Made by a program: the position numbers and the translations under genes. Shown here piece after piece: positions 37,733-46,941 of a stretch of DNA of 64,000 nucleotides. The notes beneath the pieces were generated by a model. It worked only from the letters and a program-made list of their open reading frames with translations, made no database searches and was not told the origin of the DNA. Where the stretch lies: NCBI RefSeq assembly GCF_004337475.1, contig NZ_SJZJ01000017.1, positions 1 to 64,000 of the forward strand. The letters are read 5' to 3'. Position 1 is the stretch's first letter; every line of letters begins with the position of its first letter. Origin of the DNA: Nocardioides jejuensis (GTDB lineage Bacteria; Actinomycetota; Actinomycetes; Propionibacteriales; Nocardioidaceae).

Positions 37733-39439
37733 TCAGAACATCGTGTAGAGCTGCGCGAGGGGCAGCCGTTCGGCGGGCAGGGGCTCGACACGCTGGCCGT
37801 CGATCGAGATCGCGAAGGTCTCGGGGGCGACGTCGATACGCGGCAGGGCGTCGTTGTGGACCATGTCGGCCTTGCCGATGTCTCGGGTGGGCGTGACCCC
37901 GACCAGACGGCGCCGCAGCCCCAATCGGTCGGCCAGACCGTCCTCAAGGGCCGACGGGGCGACGAACGTGACCGCGTGGTCGGCCCCCGCACCATCCGCG
38001 GGATCCACGAGTGTGTGCCGCATCAGTTGGGGCTGCGGCGTCGGGATCGAGGCGTTCGGGTCGCCGAGCGCACCCCAGACCAGCATGCCGCCCTTGATGA
38101 CGACCTCGGGCCGGATGCCGAAGAACCGCGGGTCCCACAGCACCAGGTCCGCCAGCTTGCCCTGCTCGACGGAGCCGACCTCGTGGGAGATGCCGTGGGC
38201 GATCGCCGGGTTGATCGTGTACTTCGCGACGTACCGCTTGGCACGGAGGTTGTCCGCGGGCCCACCGAGGGGGCCGAGGCGATGCTTCATCACGTGCGCG
38301 ACCTGCCAGGTGCGGCACACGACCTCGCCGATCCGGCCCATCGCCTGGGCGTCGGAGGAGGTGATCGAGAGTGCGCCCATGTCGTGGAGGAGGTCCTCGG
38401 CCGCGATCGTCGTGGCACGGATCCGTGACTCGGCGAAGGCGAGGTCCTCGGGCACCCGCGGGTTGAGGTGATGACAGACCATGAGCATGTCGAGGTGTTC
38501 GGCGACCGTGTTGACGGTGTGGGGGAGTGTCGGGTTCGTCGATCCCGGGATGACATGCGGAAGCGAGGCCACCTCGAGGATGTCCGGGGCGTGTCCACCG
38601 CCGGCACCTTCAGCGTGGAACGCGTGGATCGAGCGCCCACCGATCGCACGCACGGTCGACTCCAGGTAGCCGGCCTCGTTGAGGCTGTCGGAGTGGAGCG
38701 CGACCTGCAGCCCGTGCTCGTCCGCGGCGCGGAGCGCCGCATCGATCGCTGCCGGCGTCGACCCCCAGTCCTCGTGCACCTTGTACGCCGCCGCTCCCGC
38801 CAGCGCCTGCTCGGCAAGACCAGCTGCGGAGACCGTGTTGCCCTTTCCCATCAGCAGGATGTTGAGGGGCAGCGAGTCGAGGGCGCGGTGCACCGACTGC
38901 AGGTGCCATGCACCCGGTGTCACCGTCGTGGCCTTGGACCCCTCCGACGGCCCCGTGCCTCCTCCACCCACGGTCGTGACGCCCGTTGCCAGTGCTTCGA
39001 CGAGCTGGGAGCGCGAGAGGAAGTGGACGTGCACGTCGATCGCCCCGGCCGTCAGGATCCGACCCTCGCCGGAGATCACGTCGGTCGACGGACCGATCCT
39101 CAGGTCCGGGTGCACGCCGTCACTGATGTCCGGGTTGCCGGCACGCCCGAGCGCCACGATCCGCCCGTCACGGATGCCGACATCGGCCTTGAAGATGCCG
39201 CTGTGGTCGAGCACCAATGCGTTCGTGATGACCGTGTCTGGCGCGCCCTGGGCGCGGGTCGTCGTGCCCTGGGCCATCGACTCGCGGATCGACTTCCCGC
39301 CGCCGAAGACCGCCTCGTCACCGCCGAACGTGAGGTCCTGTTCGACCTCGATCCAGAGGTCGGTGTCACCGAGCCGGACCTGGTCGCCGACCGACGGGCC
39401 ATAGAGCGCGGCGTACTGCTCGCGGGTCACGAAAACCAC
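37733..39439 (-). CDS. ureC: Urease alpha subunit UreC
   Basis: The 568-residue catalytic subunit of urease, which hydrolyses urea to ammonia and carbamate. All active-site residues are in place, offset +3 from the Klebsiella numbering: His137 and His139, carbamylated Lys220 in YKVHEDWG, His249, His275, flap Cys322 in MVCHHL, and Asp363 in [13 protein letters not shown]. The enzyme should be active once loaded with nickel. The start is GTG 39439, immediately after the ureB TGA. It uses three separate subunit genes (gamma, beta, alpha), the usual bacterial form. Confidence 0.98.
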   Translation of the reverse strand: MVFVTREQYAALYGPSVGDQVRLGDTDLWIEVEQDLTFGGDEAVFGGGKSIRESMAQGTTTRAQGAPDTVITNALVLDHSGIFKADVGIRDGRIVALGRAGNPDISDGVHPDLRIGPSTDVISGEGRILTAGAIDVHVHFLSRSQLVEALATGVTTVGGGGTGPSEGSKATTVTPGAWHLQSVHRALDSLPLNILLMGKGNTVSAAGLAEQALAGAAAYKVHEDWGSTPAAIDAALRAADEHGLQVALHSDSLNEAGYLESTVRAIGGRSIHAFHAEGAGGGHAPDILEVASLPHVIPGSTNPTLPHTVNTVAEHLDMLMVCHHLNPRVPEDLAFAESRIRATTIAAEDLLHDMGALSITSSDAQAMGRIGEVVCRTWQVAHVMKHRLGPLGGPADNLRAKRYVAKYTINPAIAHGISHEVGSVEQGKLADLVLWDPRFFGIRPEVVIKGGMLVWGALGDPNASIPTPQPQLMRHTLVDPADGAGADHAVTFVAPSALEDGLADRLGLRRRLVGVTPTRDIGKADMVHNDALPRIDVAPETFAISIDGQRVEPLPAERLPLAQLYTMF

Positions 39440-39751
39440 TCAGGACTCCTTGATCTGGATGCCCGGGACGATCCCCGGCCCGCCGAGGGCGACGATGTCG
39501 ACCTCCCGCGATGCACCCGGCTCGAAACGCCGCGACGTGCCCGACGGGATGTCGAGGCGGAACCCCTGGGCTGCGACCCGGTCGAACTCGAGGGCGCTGT
39601 TCGCGTCGGGCAGGTGCAGGTGGGAGCCGATCTGGATCGGCCGGTCACCTGTGTTCAGCAGGACGAGGGTTCGCCGGGGACGCCCGGCGTTCAGCTCGAC
39701 CCTGCCGTGGGCGATGCGAAGGGCTCCGGGCCCGGTGGTGGAGATGGACAT
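39440..39751 (-). CDS. ureB: Urease beta subunit UreB
   Basis: A 103-residue structural subunit of the urease trimer of trimers. Conserved strands include LVLLNTGDRPIQIGSHLHLPDANSALEFDR (single residue changes from the usual NTGDRPIQVGSHYHF), GFRLDIPSGTSRRFEPG and VDIVALGG. ATG 39751 follows ureA by 10 nt, and the TGA abuts the ureC GTG. Confidence 0.96.
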   Translation of the reverse strand: MSISTTGPGALRIAHGRVELNAGRPRRTLVLLNTGDRPIQIGSHLHLPDANSALEFDRVAAQGFRLDIPSGTSRRFEPGASREVDIVALGGPGIVPGIQIKES

Positions 39752-39761
39752 GTGGGCCTCC

Positions 39762-40064
39762 TCAGGCGATCGGCTGGTGGATCGTCACGAGCTTGCGGCC
39801 GTCCGGGAAGGTCGCTTCCACCTGGACCTCACGCAGCATCGAGGCGACCTCAGGCATCACCTGGTCGCGCGTCAGGACGTCGCGCCCGAGGACCATCAGA
39901 TCGGTGACCTTCAGTCCGTCGCGGGCCCGCTCGATCACCCACGTGGACAGGTACGCCACCGCTTCGGGGTAGTTGAGGCGTACGCCGCGCGCCAGCCGGT
40001 CGCGGGCAACCATGCCCGCCACGGAGAGGAGCAGCTTCTCGGTGTCGCTCGGAGTCAGGTGCAC
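39762..40064 (-). CDS. ureA: Urease gamma subunit UreA
   Basis: A 100-residue structural subunit. Family sequence runs from [39 protein letters not shown] to [18 protein letters not shown]. The start is GTG 40064; an open frame further upstream overlaps urtE and is not conserved. One base separates it from the urtE stop, tying urea import to urease subunit synthesis in one transcript. Confidence 0.96.
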   Translation of the reverse strand: MHLTPSDTEKLLLSVAGMVARDRLARGVRLNYPEAVAYLSTWVIERARDGLKVTDLMVLGRDVLTRDQVMPEVASMLREVQVEATFPDGRKLVTIHQPIA

Positions 40065-40065
40065 G

Positions 40066-40746
40066 TCAGACCGCCATCGCCGCGCGGACCGCACTCTCGG
40101 CACCGTCGCCACCCTCGCCGCTGGAGGTGATCCGGCCCGATTCGAGGACGTAGTACGTGTCCGTGGCACGCAGGGCGAACCCCACGTGCTGCTCCACGAG
40201 CAGCACCGACAGGTCGCCGCGTTCGGCGAGGCGGGTGATCACCTGTTCGATCTCCTCCACCACGTTGGGCTGGATCCCCTCGGTGGGCTCGTCGAGGATC
40301 AGCAGGCGCGGCCTGGTCAGCAGCGTGCGCGCGATCGACAGCTGCTGGCGCTGCCCACCGGACAGCAGGCCGGCACGCCGGCCGAGCTGGGCACGCAGGG
40401 CCGGGAACGTGTCCAGTACGCCGTCCACCGCGCCGCGCTCGGTGCTGACGAGGTGGAGATTCTCGAGCGTGGTCATCTGCGGGAAGCAGAGCTGGCCCTG
40501 GGGCACGTAGCCCAGTCCTCGGCGTACGCGGGCGCTCGGGCGCAGCTTTGTCACGTCCTCGCCGTCGAGCAGCACCTGACCCCGCTTGACCGGGAGCAGC
40601 CCGCAGGCGACCCGGAGCAGCGTGGTCTTGCCTGCGCCGTTGTGGCCCATGATCGATGCGGCCTTGCCCGTGGGGATGGTGATGCTGACGTCGTCCAGCA
40701 CCATCGTGCGGCCGTAACCGGCCGTCACCGACTTCAGCTCAAGCAT
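40066..40746 (-). CDS. urtE: Urea ABC transporter ATPase UrtE
   Basis: A 226-residue ABC ATPase of the branched-chain amino-acid/urea (LivF-like) class. Walker A is GHNGAGKTT, the signature is [10 protein letters not shown] and Walker B is [10 protein letters not shown] followed by IQPNVVEEI, which is typical of UrtE. ATG 40746 overlaps the urtD stop by 8 bp. It pairs with UrtD to energise the UrtB/UrtC channel. Confidence 0.96.
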   Translation of the reverse strand: MLELKSVTAGYGRTMVLDDVSITIPTGKAASIMGHNGAGKTTLLRVACGLLPVKRGQVLLDGEDVTKLRPSARVRRGLGYVPQGQLCFPQMTTLENLHLVSTERGAVDGVLDTFPALRAQLGRRAGLLSGGQRQQLSIARTLLTRPRLLILDEPTEGIQPNVVEEIEQVITRLAERGDLSVLLVEQHVGFALRATDTYYVLESGRITSSGEGGDGAESAVRAAMAV

Positions 40747-41506
40747 GGACGTTTCCCTTCGCCGTCCGGCCCAGATAGACCTCCTGGACCGCCTCGTTGG
40801 CCTGGATCTCCGCGACGCTGCCCTCGGCGAGCACCTTGCCTGCGTGCATCACCGTCACGACGTCCGCGTGGTTGCGCACGAAGTCCATGTCGTGCTCGAT
40901 CACCACGATGGTCCGCTCACGCCCGATGCGCCTCAGCAGCTCACCGGTCTCGGCACGCTCGTCGGCGCTCATGCCCGCGACCGTCTCGTCGAGGAACATC
41001 ACCCGGGCGTCCTGCACCAGCAGCATGCCGATCTCCAGCCACTGCTTCTGCCCGTGGGCCAGTACGCCGGCGGGCTTGTGCCGCAGGTCGGACAGGCCGA
41101 TCTTCTCGAGTGCCTCATCGACTGCCGCGGGAACGCCGTGTCGGGCGAATGCCAGCCGCCACGCCGGCCGGTGCAGACCCGCAGCGATGTCGAGGTTCTG
41201 CAGCACGGTGAGCTGGTCGAACACCGTCGCGGTCTGGAACGTGCGACCGACCCCGGCGCGCACGATCTTGTGCGAGCGCAGGCCGAGCAGCTCCTTGCCG
41301 CCGTACGACGCGGAGCCGGTGCCCTTGACCAGTCCGGTCAGGGCGTCGACGAGCGTGGTCTTGCCGGCTCCGTTGGGCCCGATCAGGAAGTGCAGCTCGC
41401 CCGGCGCGAACGAGACGTCGACGCCGGAGACCGCCTTGAAGCCGTCGAAGCTGACGCTGAGGTCGCGCACGAGGAGTGCATCGGGGTGCAGGTGTCGTTC
41501 GGTCAT
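40739..41506 (-). CDS. urtD: Urea ABC transporter ATPase UrtD
   Basis: A 255-residue LivG-like ATPase. Walker A is GPNGAGKTT and the signature-region sequence is LAHGQKQWLEIGMLL, as expected for UrtD where the usual SGG is replaced. Walker B is VMFLDETVAGM, and DFVRNHADVVTVMHAGKVLAEG is the family end. ATG 41506 overlaps the urtC stop (ATGA). An open frame upstream of this ATG overlaps urtC and has no similarity. Confidence 0.95.
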   Translation of the reverse strand: MTERHLHPDALLVRDLSVSFDGFKAVSGVDVSFAPGELHFLIGPNGAGKTTLVDALTGLVKGTGSASYGGKELLGLRSHKIVRAGVGRTFQTATVFDQLTVLQNLDIAAGLHRPAWRLAFARHGVPAAVDEALEKIGLSDLRHKPAGVLAHGQKQWLEIGMLLVQDARVMFLDETVAGMSADERAETGELLRRIGRERTIVVIEHDMDFVRNHADVVTVMHAGKVLAEGSVAEIQANEAVQEVYLGRTAKGNVHA

Positions 41507-42579
41507 GCCGAGGCCGCCTTCCGGTCGGAGGAGCGCAACCGGGCCAGCAGCCCGGCACCACGCGTGGCGAGGGAGGCGATCCCGCCGGGAAGAGCGATCG
41601 TCACGACAATGAAGAGGAGCCCGAGCACGTAGATCCACGTGCCCGGCCACTGCTCCGACAACGTCGACTGGCCGTAGCCGACCGCGAGCGCCCCGAGGAC
41701 CGGGCCGAACAGTGCAGCGCGACCCCCCAGCGCGACACCGGCGATGAAGAAGATCGACGCCGCGGCGTCCATCGACTTCGGCGCCATGATGCCGACGATC
41801 GGCACGAACATCGCGCCGCCGATGCTCGCCATCACCGCTGCGACCACGAAGGCGACGAGCTTGATGTTGGCCGGGTCGTAGCCGAGGAAGCGAACCCGCT
41901 CCTCGGCGTCACGCGTCGCAACGAGCAGCTCGCCGAAGCGGCTCCGGTAGAGCTGCCAGGCGACCACCAGGCAGCCGACCAGCAAGGTGGCGGTGATCGT
42001 GAAGATCAGCCTGCGGTTGAGCGGGTCGTCGAGGGTGTAGCCGAAGAATGAGGTGAAGCCGGAGAGCCCGGTGTCGCCACCGGTGTACTTGATGGTGCCG
42101 CTGATCAGCGTCGCCAGCGCGACGGCCAGTGCCTGGGTCAGGATCGCGAAGTACGCGCCCTTGACCCGGCGCTTGAAGATGGCGAAGCCGAGGATGCTCG
42201 CCACCACCACGGGCGCCACGACGATCATCGCGATGGTGAATGCGCCGCTGCGGAACGGCTCCCAGAAGGCAGGGAGCGGGGCGAGCGGGTCGTACAGGAT
42301 CATGAACGTCGGGATGCCGCCGTCACCCACGGACTCGAGCTGCATGTGCATGCCCATGGCGTAGGCGCCGAGCGCGAAGAACACGCCCTGGCCCATGACC
42401 AGCATGCCGCCGCGCCCCCAGGCCAGGCCGATGCCGACAGCCACCATGGCCCAGCAGCAGTACTTGGCCAGGTTGTTCAGACGCAGGTCGCTGAGGACCG
42501 CGGGGGCCACCACGAGCAGCGCGATCGCCAGGGCGGCGATGCCGAGGAGCGGCAGGAACGACTTCAGCTTGGTGGTCAT
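41503..42579 (-). CDS. urtC: Urea ABC transporter permease UrtC
   Basis: A 358-residue LivM-like permease with about nine transmembrane segments. Family blocks are YCCWAMVAVGIGLAWGRGGMLVMGQGVFFALGAYAMGMH and RFGELLVATRDAEERVRFLGYDPANIKL, the latter being the cytoplasmic loop that contacts the ATPases. ATG 42579 overlaps the urtB stop. The frame remains open upstream but overlaps urtB. Confidence 0.95.
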   Translation of the reverse strand: MTTKLKSFLPLLGIAALAIALLVVAPAVLSDLRLNNLAKYCCWAMVAVGIGLAWGRGGMLVMGQGVFFALGAYAMGMHMQLESVGDGGIPTFMILYDPLAPLPAFWEPFRSGAFTIAMIVVAPVVVASILGFAIFKRRVKGAYFAILTQALAVALATLISGTIKYTGGDTGLSGFTSFFGYTLDDPLNRRLIFTITATLLVGCLVVAWQLYRSRFGELLVATRDAEERVRFLGYDPANIKLVAFVVAAVMASIGGAMFVPIVGIMAPKSMDAAASIFFIAGVALGGRAALFGPVLGALAVGYGQSTLSEQWPGTWIYVLGLLFIVVTIALPGGIASLATRGAGLLARLRSSDRKAASA

Positions 42580-43460
42580 GCGAGCCCCCGGGTCCGGACG
42601 GTGAACAGGCCCTGCGGGCGGACCTGCAGGAAGATCACGACCAGGACGAAGACGATCACCTGGGCGATGCTGCCGGTCGTCCAGTCGGTGAAGAAGGCAG
42701 TCGACACGCCGACCACCCACGCGGCGATGATCGTGCCCTTGAGCTGGCCGAGACCGCCGGCCACGACGACGAGGAACGCCGCGACGATGTACTTCGTGCC
42801 GAGGGTCGAGTCGGTCGCGGCGATCAGCGAGATGGCCACACCAGCAACGCCCGCGAGCCCCGAACCGACGAAGAAGGTGATCCGGTCGACCATGCGGGTG
42901 GAGACGCCGAGCGTCTCGGCCAGCGCCCGGTTCTGCACCGTCGCCCGGATCTGACGTCCGAAGGACGTGAACTTCAGGAGTGCCGCGAGTGCGCTGAGGC
43001 AGGCGCCGGCAAGGAGGATCGTGAAGAGCTGGCGCAGCGGCCACGCGTAGCCGAACACGTCGATCTGGTGGTCGAGCCAGTCAGGGGTCACCACGCCGAC
43101 TCCCTGGCTCGGGAAGGCGTCCAGCACGAACTGGCGCAGGATCATCGCGACACCGACGGTCGCGAGCAGCGTGTCGAGCGGCCGCTCGTACATCCAGCGG
43201 ATGACGGTCGCCTCCAGGACCACGCCGAGCGCCCCTGCGACGACGAATGCGATCGGGAGCGCGAGGAGGATCGAGAGATCGGTGCTGGCGATCACCTGCT
43301 GCGTGACGTACGCCGTCAGGGCCCCGGCGAGCAGGAACTCGCCGTGCGCCATGTTGATGACGCCCATCTGCCCGAAGGTCAGGGCCAGGCCCAGCGCCGC
43401 AATGAGCAGGAGCGCACCGTCTGCGGTGCCGTTGAGAAAGGGAGCGATCAAGGAATCCAC
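42576..43460 (-). CDS. urtB: Urea ABC transporter permease UrtB
   Basis: A 294-residue LivH-like permease with about eight transmembrane segments. Conserved stretches are ALGLALTFGQMGVINMAHGEFLLAGALTAYV and the ATPase-contact loop FGRQIRATVQNRALAETLGVSTRMVDRITF. The start is GTG 43460. A 112-bp gap with a strong hairpin separates it from urtA, so the permease genes are likely expressed at a lower level than the binding protein. Confidence 0.95.
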   Translation of the reverse strand: MDSLIAPFLNGTADGALLLIAALGLALTFGQMGVINMAHGEFLLAGALTAYVTQQVIASTDLSILLALPIAFVVAGALGVVLEATVIRWMYERPLDTLLATVGVAMILRQFVLDAFPSQGVGVVTPDWLDHQIDVFGYAWPLRQLFTILLAGACLSALAALLKFTSFGRQIRATVQNRALAETLGVSTRMVDRITFFVGSGLAGVAGVAISLIAATDSTLGTKYIVAAFLVVVAGGLGQLKGTIIAAWVVGVSTAFFTDWTTGSIAQVIVFVLVVIFLQVRPQGLFTVRTRGLA

Positions 43461-43524
43461 GCGGGGACCTTCCGTGACGTTCGTTCAGAGCGTCGATGTG
43501 GTGCGTGATGAGAGCCGGGGGAGC

Positions 43525-43554
43525 GGGGCCCCGCGCCTGAAGACGCGGGGCCCC
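43525..43554 (-). terminator. Strong hairpin between urtA and urtB (attenuator or processing site)
   Basis: The arms GGGGCCCCGCG (43525-43535) and CGCGGGGCCCC (43544-43554) form a perfect 11-bp stem with an 8-nt loop, 18 nt after the urtA stop in the direction of transcription. No U-run follows. Such hairpins after binding-protein genes usually stabilise the upstream message or cause partial termination. Confidence 0.7.
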
Positions 43555-43572
43555 CTCCGGGGTGGTGCAGGA

Positions 43573-44856
43573 TCAGCCGGCAGCCTTGACGAGCGCGTCG
43601 CGCGTCGCGGCCGGGAACCAGTCGTAGCCCTTGAGGTACGGGTCCGGAGCAATCGGCGTACCCGAGGACCAGACGATCTTGAACTGGTTGTCGGGCTGGA
43701 TCTGACCGATGTTGGCGACCTTGGAGATGTGGTGGTTCTCGCCGTCGAGGGTGATCAGACCCTCGGGGGCGTTGAAGGTGATCTTGTACTTCTTCGCCGC
43801 CGCGTTGATCTTGTCGACGTCGAACGAACCCGCCTTCTCCACGAGCTCCTTGTAGAGGTACAGCGAGTCGTACGCCGCCTCCATCGGGTCGGACGTGACA
43901 CCGGAGTTGCCCGGGTACTTCTTCCAGTCCGCGATGAACTTCGCGTTGGCGGGCGACTTGATCGACTCGAAGTAGTTCCACGAGGCGTAGTTGCCCGAGA
44001 CGTCGTGGCCCATGGCGGGCGCCTCCTCCTCGGCGATCGAGACCGAGATGATGGGCGTCGTCTTCGGGGACAGGCCGGCGTCGTAGTAGGCCTTGACGAA
44101 GCCGACGTTCGACGAGCCGTTGATGGTGTTGAAGACGAAGTCAGGCTTGGCCTTGACGATCTTCGCCACCTGCGTGGTCCAGTCGGCCTTGTCGAGCGGG
44201 ACGTACTCCTCGCCGACGATCTTGATGCCGAGCTTGGCGGCGTACAGCTTGATGATCGCGTTGGCGGTGCGCGGGAACACGTAGTCGGAGCCGGCGAGGA
44301 ACAGCGTCTTGACACCCTGGGCCTTGAGGAAGTCCATGGCCGGGATGATCTGCTGGTTGGTCGTGGCGCCCGTGTAGTAGATGTTCTTCGACGACTCCAG
44401 GCCCTCGTACTGCACCGGGTAGAAGAAGAGGCCGTTGTACTTCTCGACGACCGGCTTGACGGCCTTGCGGGAGGAGGACGTCCAGCCGCCGAAGGTGGCC
44501 GCGACGCAGTCCTTCGTGAGGAGCTTTTCCTCCTTCTCGGCGAAGGTCGGCCAGTCCGTGGCGCCGTCCTCCTGGATCGGGACGATCTTCTTGCCGAGGA
44601 TGCCGCCCGAAGCATTGATCTCGTCGGCTGCCATGTGCAGCGTCTTGGAGACGGTCTTCTCCGAGATCGCCATGCCGCCGGTGAGTGAGTTGAGGAAGCC
44701 GAGCTTGACGGTGTCGCCCGAGGTGTCGACACAAGACTTGGGCGCGGCGGTGGGAGCCGCGTCCTTGGTGGTGGCGCCACCGCAGCTGGACAGGATGAGC
44801 CCCGTCGTCAGCGCGGCAGCCGTCACGGACAGCATGCGGTTGCGGGATTTGAACAC
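43573..44856 (-). CDS. urtA: Urea ABC transporter substrate-binding lipoprotein UrtA
   Basis: A 427-residue extracytoplasmic urea receptor. The signal peptide ends in the lipobox LILSSCGG, so it is anchored by a lipid at the Cys. The mature protein has the type I binding fold with KLGFLNSLTGGMAISEKTV, GKKIVPIQEDGATDWPTFAEK, GSDYVFPRTANAIIKLY and EGLITLDGENHHISK, all typical of UrtA. The start is GTG 44856 (VFKSRNRMLSV) with GAGAGG about 10 nt upstream; an ATG seven codons later is possible but has no ribosome site. It is the first gene of the eleven-gene urea operon. Confidence 0.95.
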   Translation of the reverse strand: MFKSRNRMLSVTAAALTTGLILSSCGGATTKDAAPTAAPKSCVDTSGDTVKLGFLNSLTGGMAISEKTVSKTLHMAADEINASGGILGKKIVPIQEDGATDWPTFAEKEEKLLTKDCVAATFGGWTSSSRKAVKPVVEKYNGLFFYPVQYEGLESSKNIYYTGATTNQQIIPAMDFLKAQGVKTLFLAGSDYVFPRTANAIIKLYAAKLGIKIVGEEYVPLDKADWTTQVAKIVKAKPDFVFNTINGSSNVGFVKAYYDAGLSPKTTPIISVSIAEEEAPAMGHDVSGNYASWNYFESIKSPANAKFIADWKKYPGNSGVTSDPMEAAYDSLYLYKELVEKAGSFDVDKINAAAKKYKITFNAPEGLITLDGENHHISKVANIGQIQPDNQFKIVWSSGTPIAPDPYLKGYDWFPAATRDALVKAAG

Positions 44857-44934
44857 CTTGGTAAGACCTCTCGGTAGGACCACTCGGTGAAGCACGGATG
44901 TGCTCTCGTGGCCCTGACCGTAGGAACCCGGCGT

Positions 44935-44950
44935 TTCGGTTATTACCGAA
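44935..44950. promoter_or_regulatory. Palindrome upstream of urtA, possible operator
   Basis: TTCGGT (44935-44940) and ACCGAA (44945-44950) surround TATT. It lies about 80 bp before the urtA start and just upstream of TACGGT, a candidate -10 on the minus strand, so it would cover the -35 region. It does not match a GlnR box or the marR promoter region. The binding factor is unknown. Confidence 0.5.
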
Positions 44951-44955
44951 TGGAA

Positions 44956-45888
44956 TTAAATCCCTGTAACGCGGGCCAGCGTCTCGCTGAGCCGGGTCGT
45001 GGAGGTGCCCAGGCCCCACTGGGCAACCAGCCCGTCGAGCACGTCCGGATGCAGGGGGCCGGCGGGAAGCGCGGTGTCCGGCAGCCCGAGGTCGATGTCG
45101 CGCGCGACCGCCACGACCGTCGGCGCGACGGCCAGATAGGCCTCCGCGTCACGGAGCTTCGCACGCGGGCCGGGCGCGAGGTCGCTGGTCGGGTCGTCGA
45201 CCGCCGCCACGAGCGCAGGGATGTCCGCGAAGCGCTGCAGCAGCGTGGCCGCCGTCTTCTCGCCGACCCCCTTGACTCCCGGAAGTCCGTCCGACGCGTC
45301 GCCGCGCAGCGTGGCGAAGTCGGCGTACTGGCGGGCCTCGACGGCGTACTTCTCCCGCACCCAGGCCTCGTCGACGCGGTCGTGACGGCTGACCCCGCGA
45401 CCCACGTAGAGCACCCGGACGCCAGCCGCGTCGTCGACGAGCTGGAACAGGTCACGGTCGCCGGTGACGATGTCGACGGGCATGCCGGCGCCCGTCGCGA
45501 GGGTGCCGATGACGTCATCGGCCTCGTAGCCGTCGGCACCGACCACTGCGATGCCGTAGGCCGCGAGGACGTCGCGGATCACCGGCACCTGGACCTGGAG
45601 CGGGTCCGGGACCTCCTCCACGTCCGGTCCGAGATCGCGCTCCTCGACGACCCGGTGTCCCTTGTACGAAGGGATCAGGTCGACCCGCCACTGCGGCCGC
45701 CAGTCGTTGTCCCAGCAGCAGACCAGATGGGTGGGGGAGTACTCCTCCACGAGGCGGCTGATGTAGTCGAGCAGGCCGCGGACCGCGTTGACGGGCGTGC
45801 CGTCGGGCGCCCGCATGGAGTCCGGAACGCCGAAGTAGGCACGGAAGTAGAGCGACGCGGTGTCAAGGAGCATCAGGCGCTGGGTCAC
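44956..45888 (-). CDS. 5'-3' exonuclease (PolI N-terminal domain-like)
   Basis: A stand-alone FEN-like 5'-nuclease of about 310 residues. Metal-binding acidic residues appear in MLLDTASLYFRAYFGVPDS, DGYEADDVIGTLA and VTGDRDLFQLVDD, and the helix-hairpin-helix GLPGVKGVGEKTAATLL binds DNA. No polymerase domain follows. It probably removes flaps or RNA primers, or acts in repair. I take GTG 45888 (VTQRLMLLD) because homologues start there; ATG 45918 would add ten residues. It diverges from the alpha/beta hydrolase gene. Confidence 0.9.
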   Translation of the reverse strand: MTQRLMLLDTASLYFRAYFGVPDSMRAPDGTPVNAVRGLLDYISRLVEEYSPTHLVCCWDNDWRPQWRVDLIPSYKGHRVVEERDLGPDVEEVPDPLQVQVPVIRDVLAAYGIAVVGADGYEADDVIGTLATGAGMPVDIVTGDRDLFQLVDDAAGVRVLYVGRGVSRHDRVDEAWVREKYAVEARQYADFATLRGDASDGLPGVKGVGEKTAATLLQRFADIPALVAAVDDPTSDLAPGPRAKLRDAEAYLAVAPTVVAVARDIDLGLPDTALPAGPLHPDVLDGLVAQWGLGTSTTRLSETLARVTGI

Positions 45889-45996
45889 CCGGATGATTCT
45901 GCCGGACGGCGCCGACATGGCTACTTCTAACCATCTGTCCAGAGAATCATGCCGAAATGGCGACCTCCGGTCTCCCGTGTGTATACCGTCACACCC

Positions 45997-46941
45997 ATGC
46001 GCACCGATTTCGGCGGCGGTTCCGTCCAGTCCCAGGTCCTCGGCCTGGTGCTGCGCAGCAGCGCGCGCCTGGTGATCGAGGCCTGGGCCACGGCGCCGTC
46101 GCTCCCGTGGCCCTATGGGGTCGTCGACCAGCTCGGCCAGCTGCAGCGCAAGGCGCCCGGCACGTCGTTCGGCCAGACCCGGATCGGCGCGATCCGCGCC
46201 CGCGTCGTGCGCCACTCCTCGGCCCGCCCCGGTCGGCACATCCTGTACTTCCACGGCGGGGCGTTCCTCGTCGGCGGCTGGCACCTCCACGGCGGTCTGC
46301 TGTCGCGCATCGCCGCCGCAACCGGAGCGACGCTGACCTCAGTCGAGTACCGCCAGTACCCCAAGCACTCCGTCACCCAGTCCACGGCGGACGGCCTCGC
46401 GGCGTACCGGCACCTGCTCGGCCAGGGCGTCGCCCCCGACGAGATCGTCTTCATGGGCGACTCCGCCGGTGGGTTCCTGACATTCACCGTCGCCGACGCA
46501 GCCCGCGAAGCCGGGCTCCCGATGCCGCGCGCACTCGTCGCCATGTCCCCGCTCATCGACTTCGACTTCATCCGTACGCCGATCGGCCGCACGCGCCGCG
46601 GTGACCACGTGTTCGGTCCCCGCGCGTTGAGGACCTTCGGCCGCGTGGTCGGGGGAGCGCCGGGCTCCGTCCACACGCCCGTCGACTGCGACCTCGCGAC
46701 ACTCCCGCCCGTCCTGCTGCAGGTGAGCTCGAGCGAGGCCCTGTATCGCCAGGTCGCCCGGTTCGCCGACCTGCTCGAGGACGCCGGCGTCCCGACGGAC
46801 CTGCACGTCTGGCCCGGCCAGGTCCATGTCTTCCAGGCGGCCTCGGTCGTGCCGGAGGCCATCGAGGCTGTGGGCGCGATGGCGGCATGGGCAGAACGCG
46901 TCTGGTCCAGCAACGCCGGAGCCGCGGCAGCGACCGCCTGA
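45997..46941 (+). CDS. Alpha/beta hydrolase (HSL/acetylesterase-like)
   Basis: A 314-residue esterase of the hormone-sensitive-lipase type. The oxyanion-hole motif appears as YFHGGAFLVGG, the nucleophile elbow is GDSAGG, and the catalytic Asp and His lie in the later segments (DVWPGQVHVFQ-like region near the end, where the sequence reads HVWPGQVHVFQ). The first 70 residues are amphipathic and may bind the membrane. ATG 45997 has TACCGT (45984-45989) 7 nt upstream. The substrate is unknown; small acyl esters are typical. Confidence 0.92.
   Translation: MRTDFGGGSVQSQVLGLVLRSSARLVIEAWATAPSLPWPYGVVDQLGQLQRKAPGTSFGQTRIGAIRARVVRHSSARPGRHILYFHGGAFLVGGWHLHGGLLSRIAAATGATLTSVEYRQYPKHSVTQSTADGLAAYRHLLGQGVAPDEIVFMGDSAGGFLTFTVADAAREAGLPMPRALVAMSPLIDFDFIRTPIGRTRRGDHVFGPRALRTFGRVVGGAPGSVHTPVDCDLATLPPVLLQVSSSEALYRQVARFADLLEDAGVPTDLHVWPGQVHVFQAASVVPEAIEAVGAMAAWAERVWSSNAGAAAATA

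Noticed and set aside
44930-44975. GlnR box at the urea operon
   Set aside because: GTTAC and GAAAC half-sites occur but not at the required 6-nt spacing. The palindrome TTCGGT/ACCGAA describes the site better.
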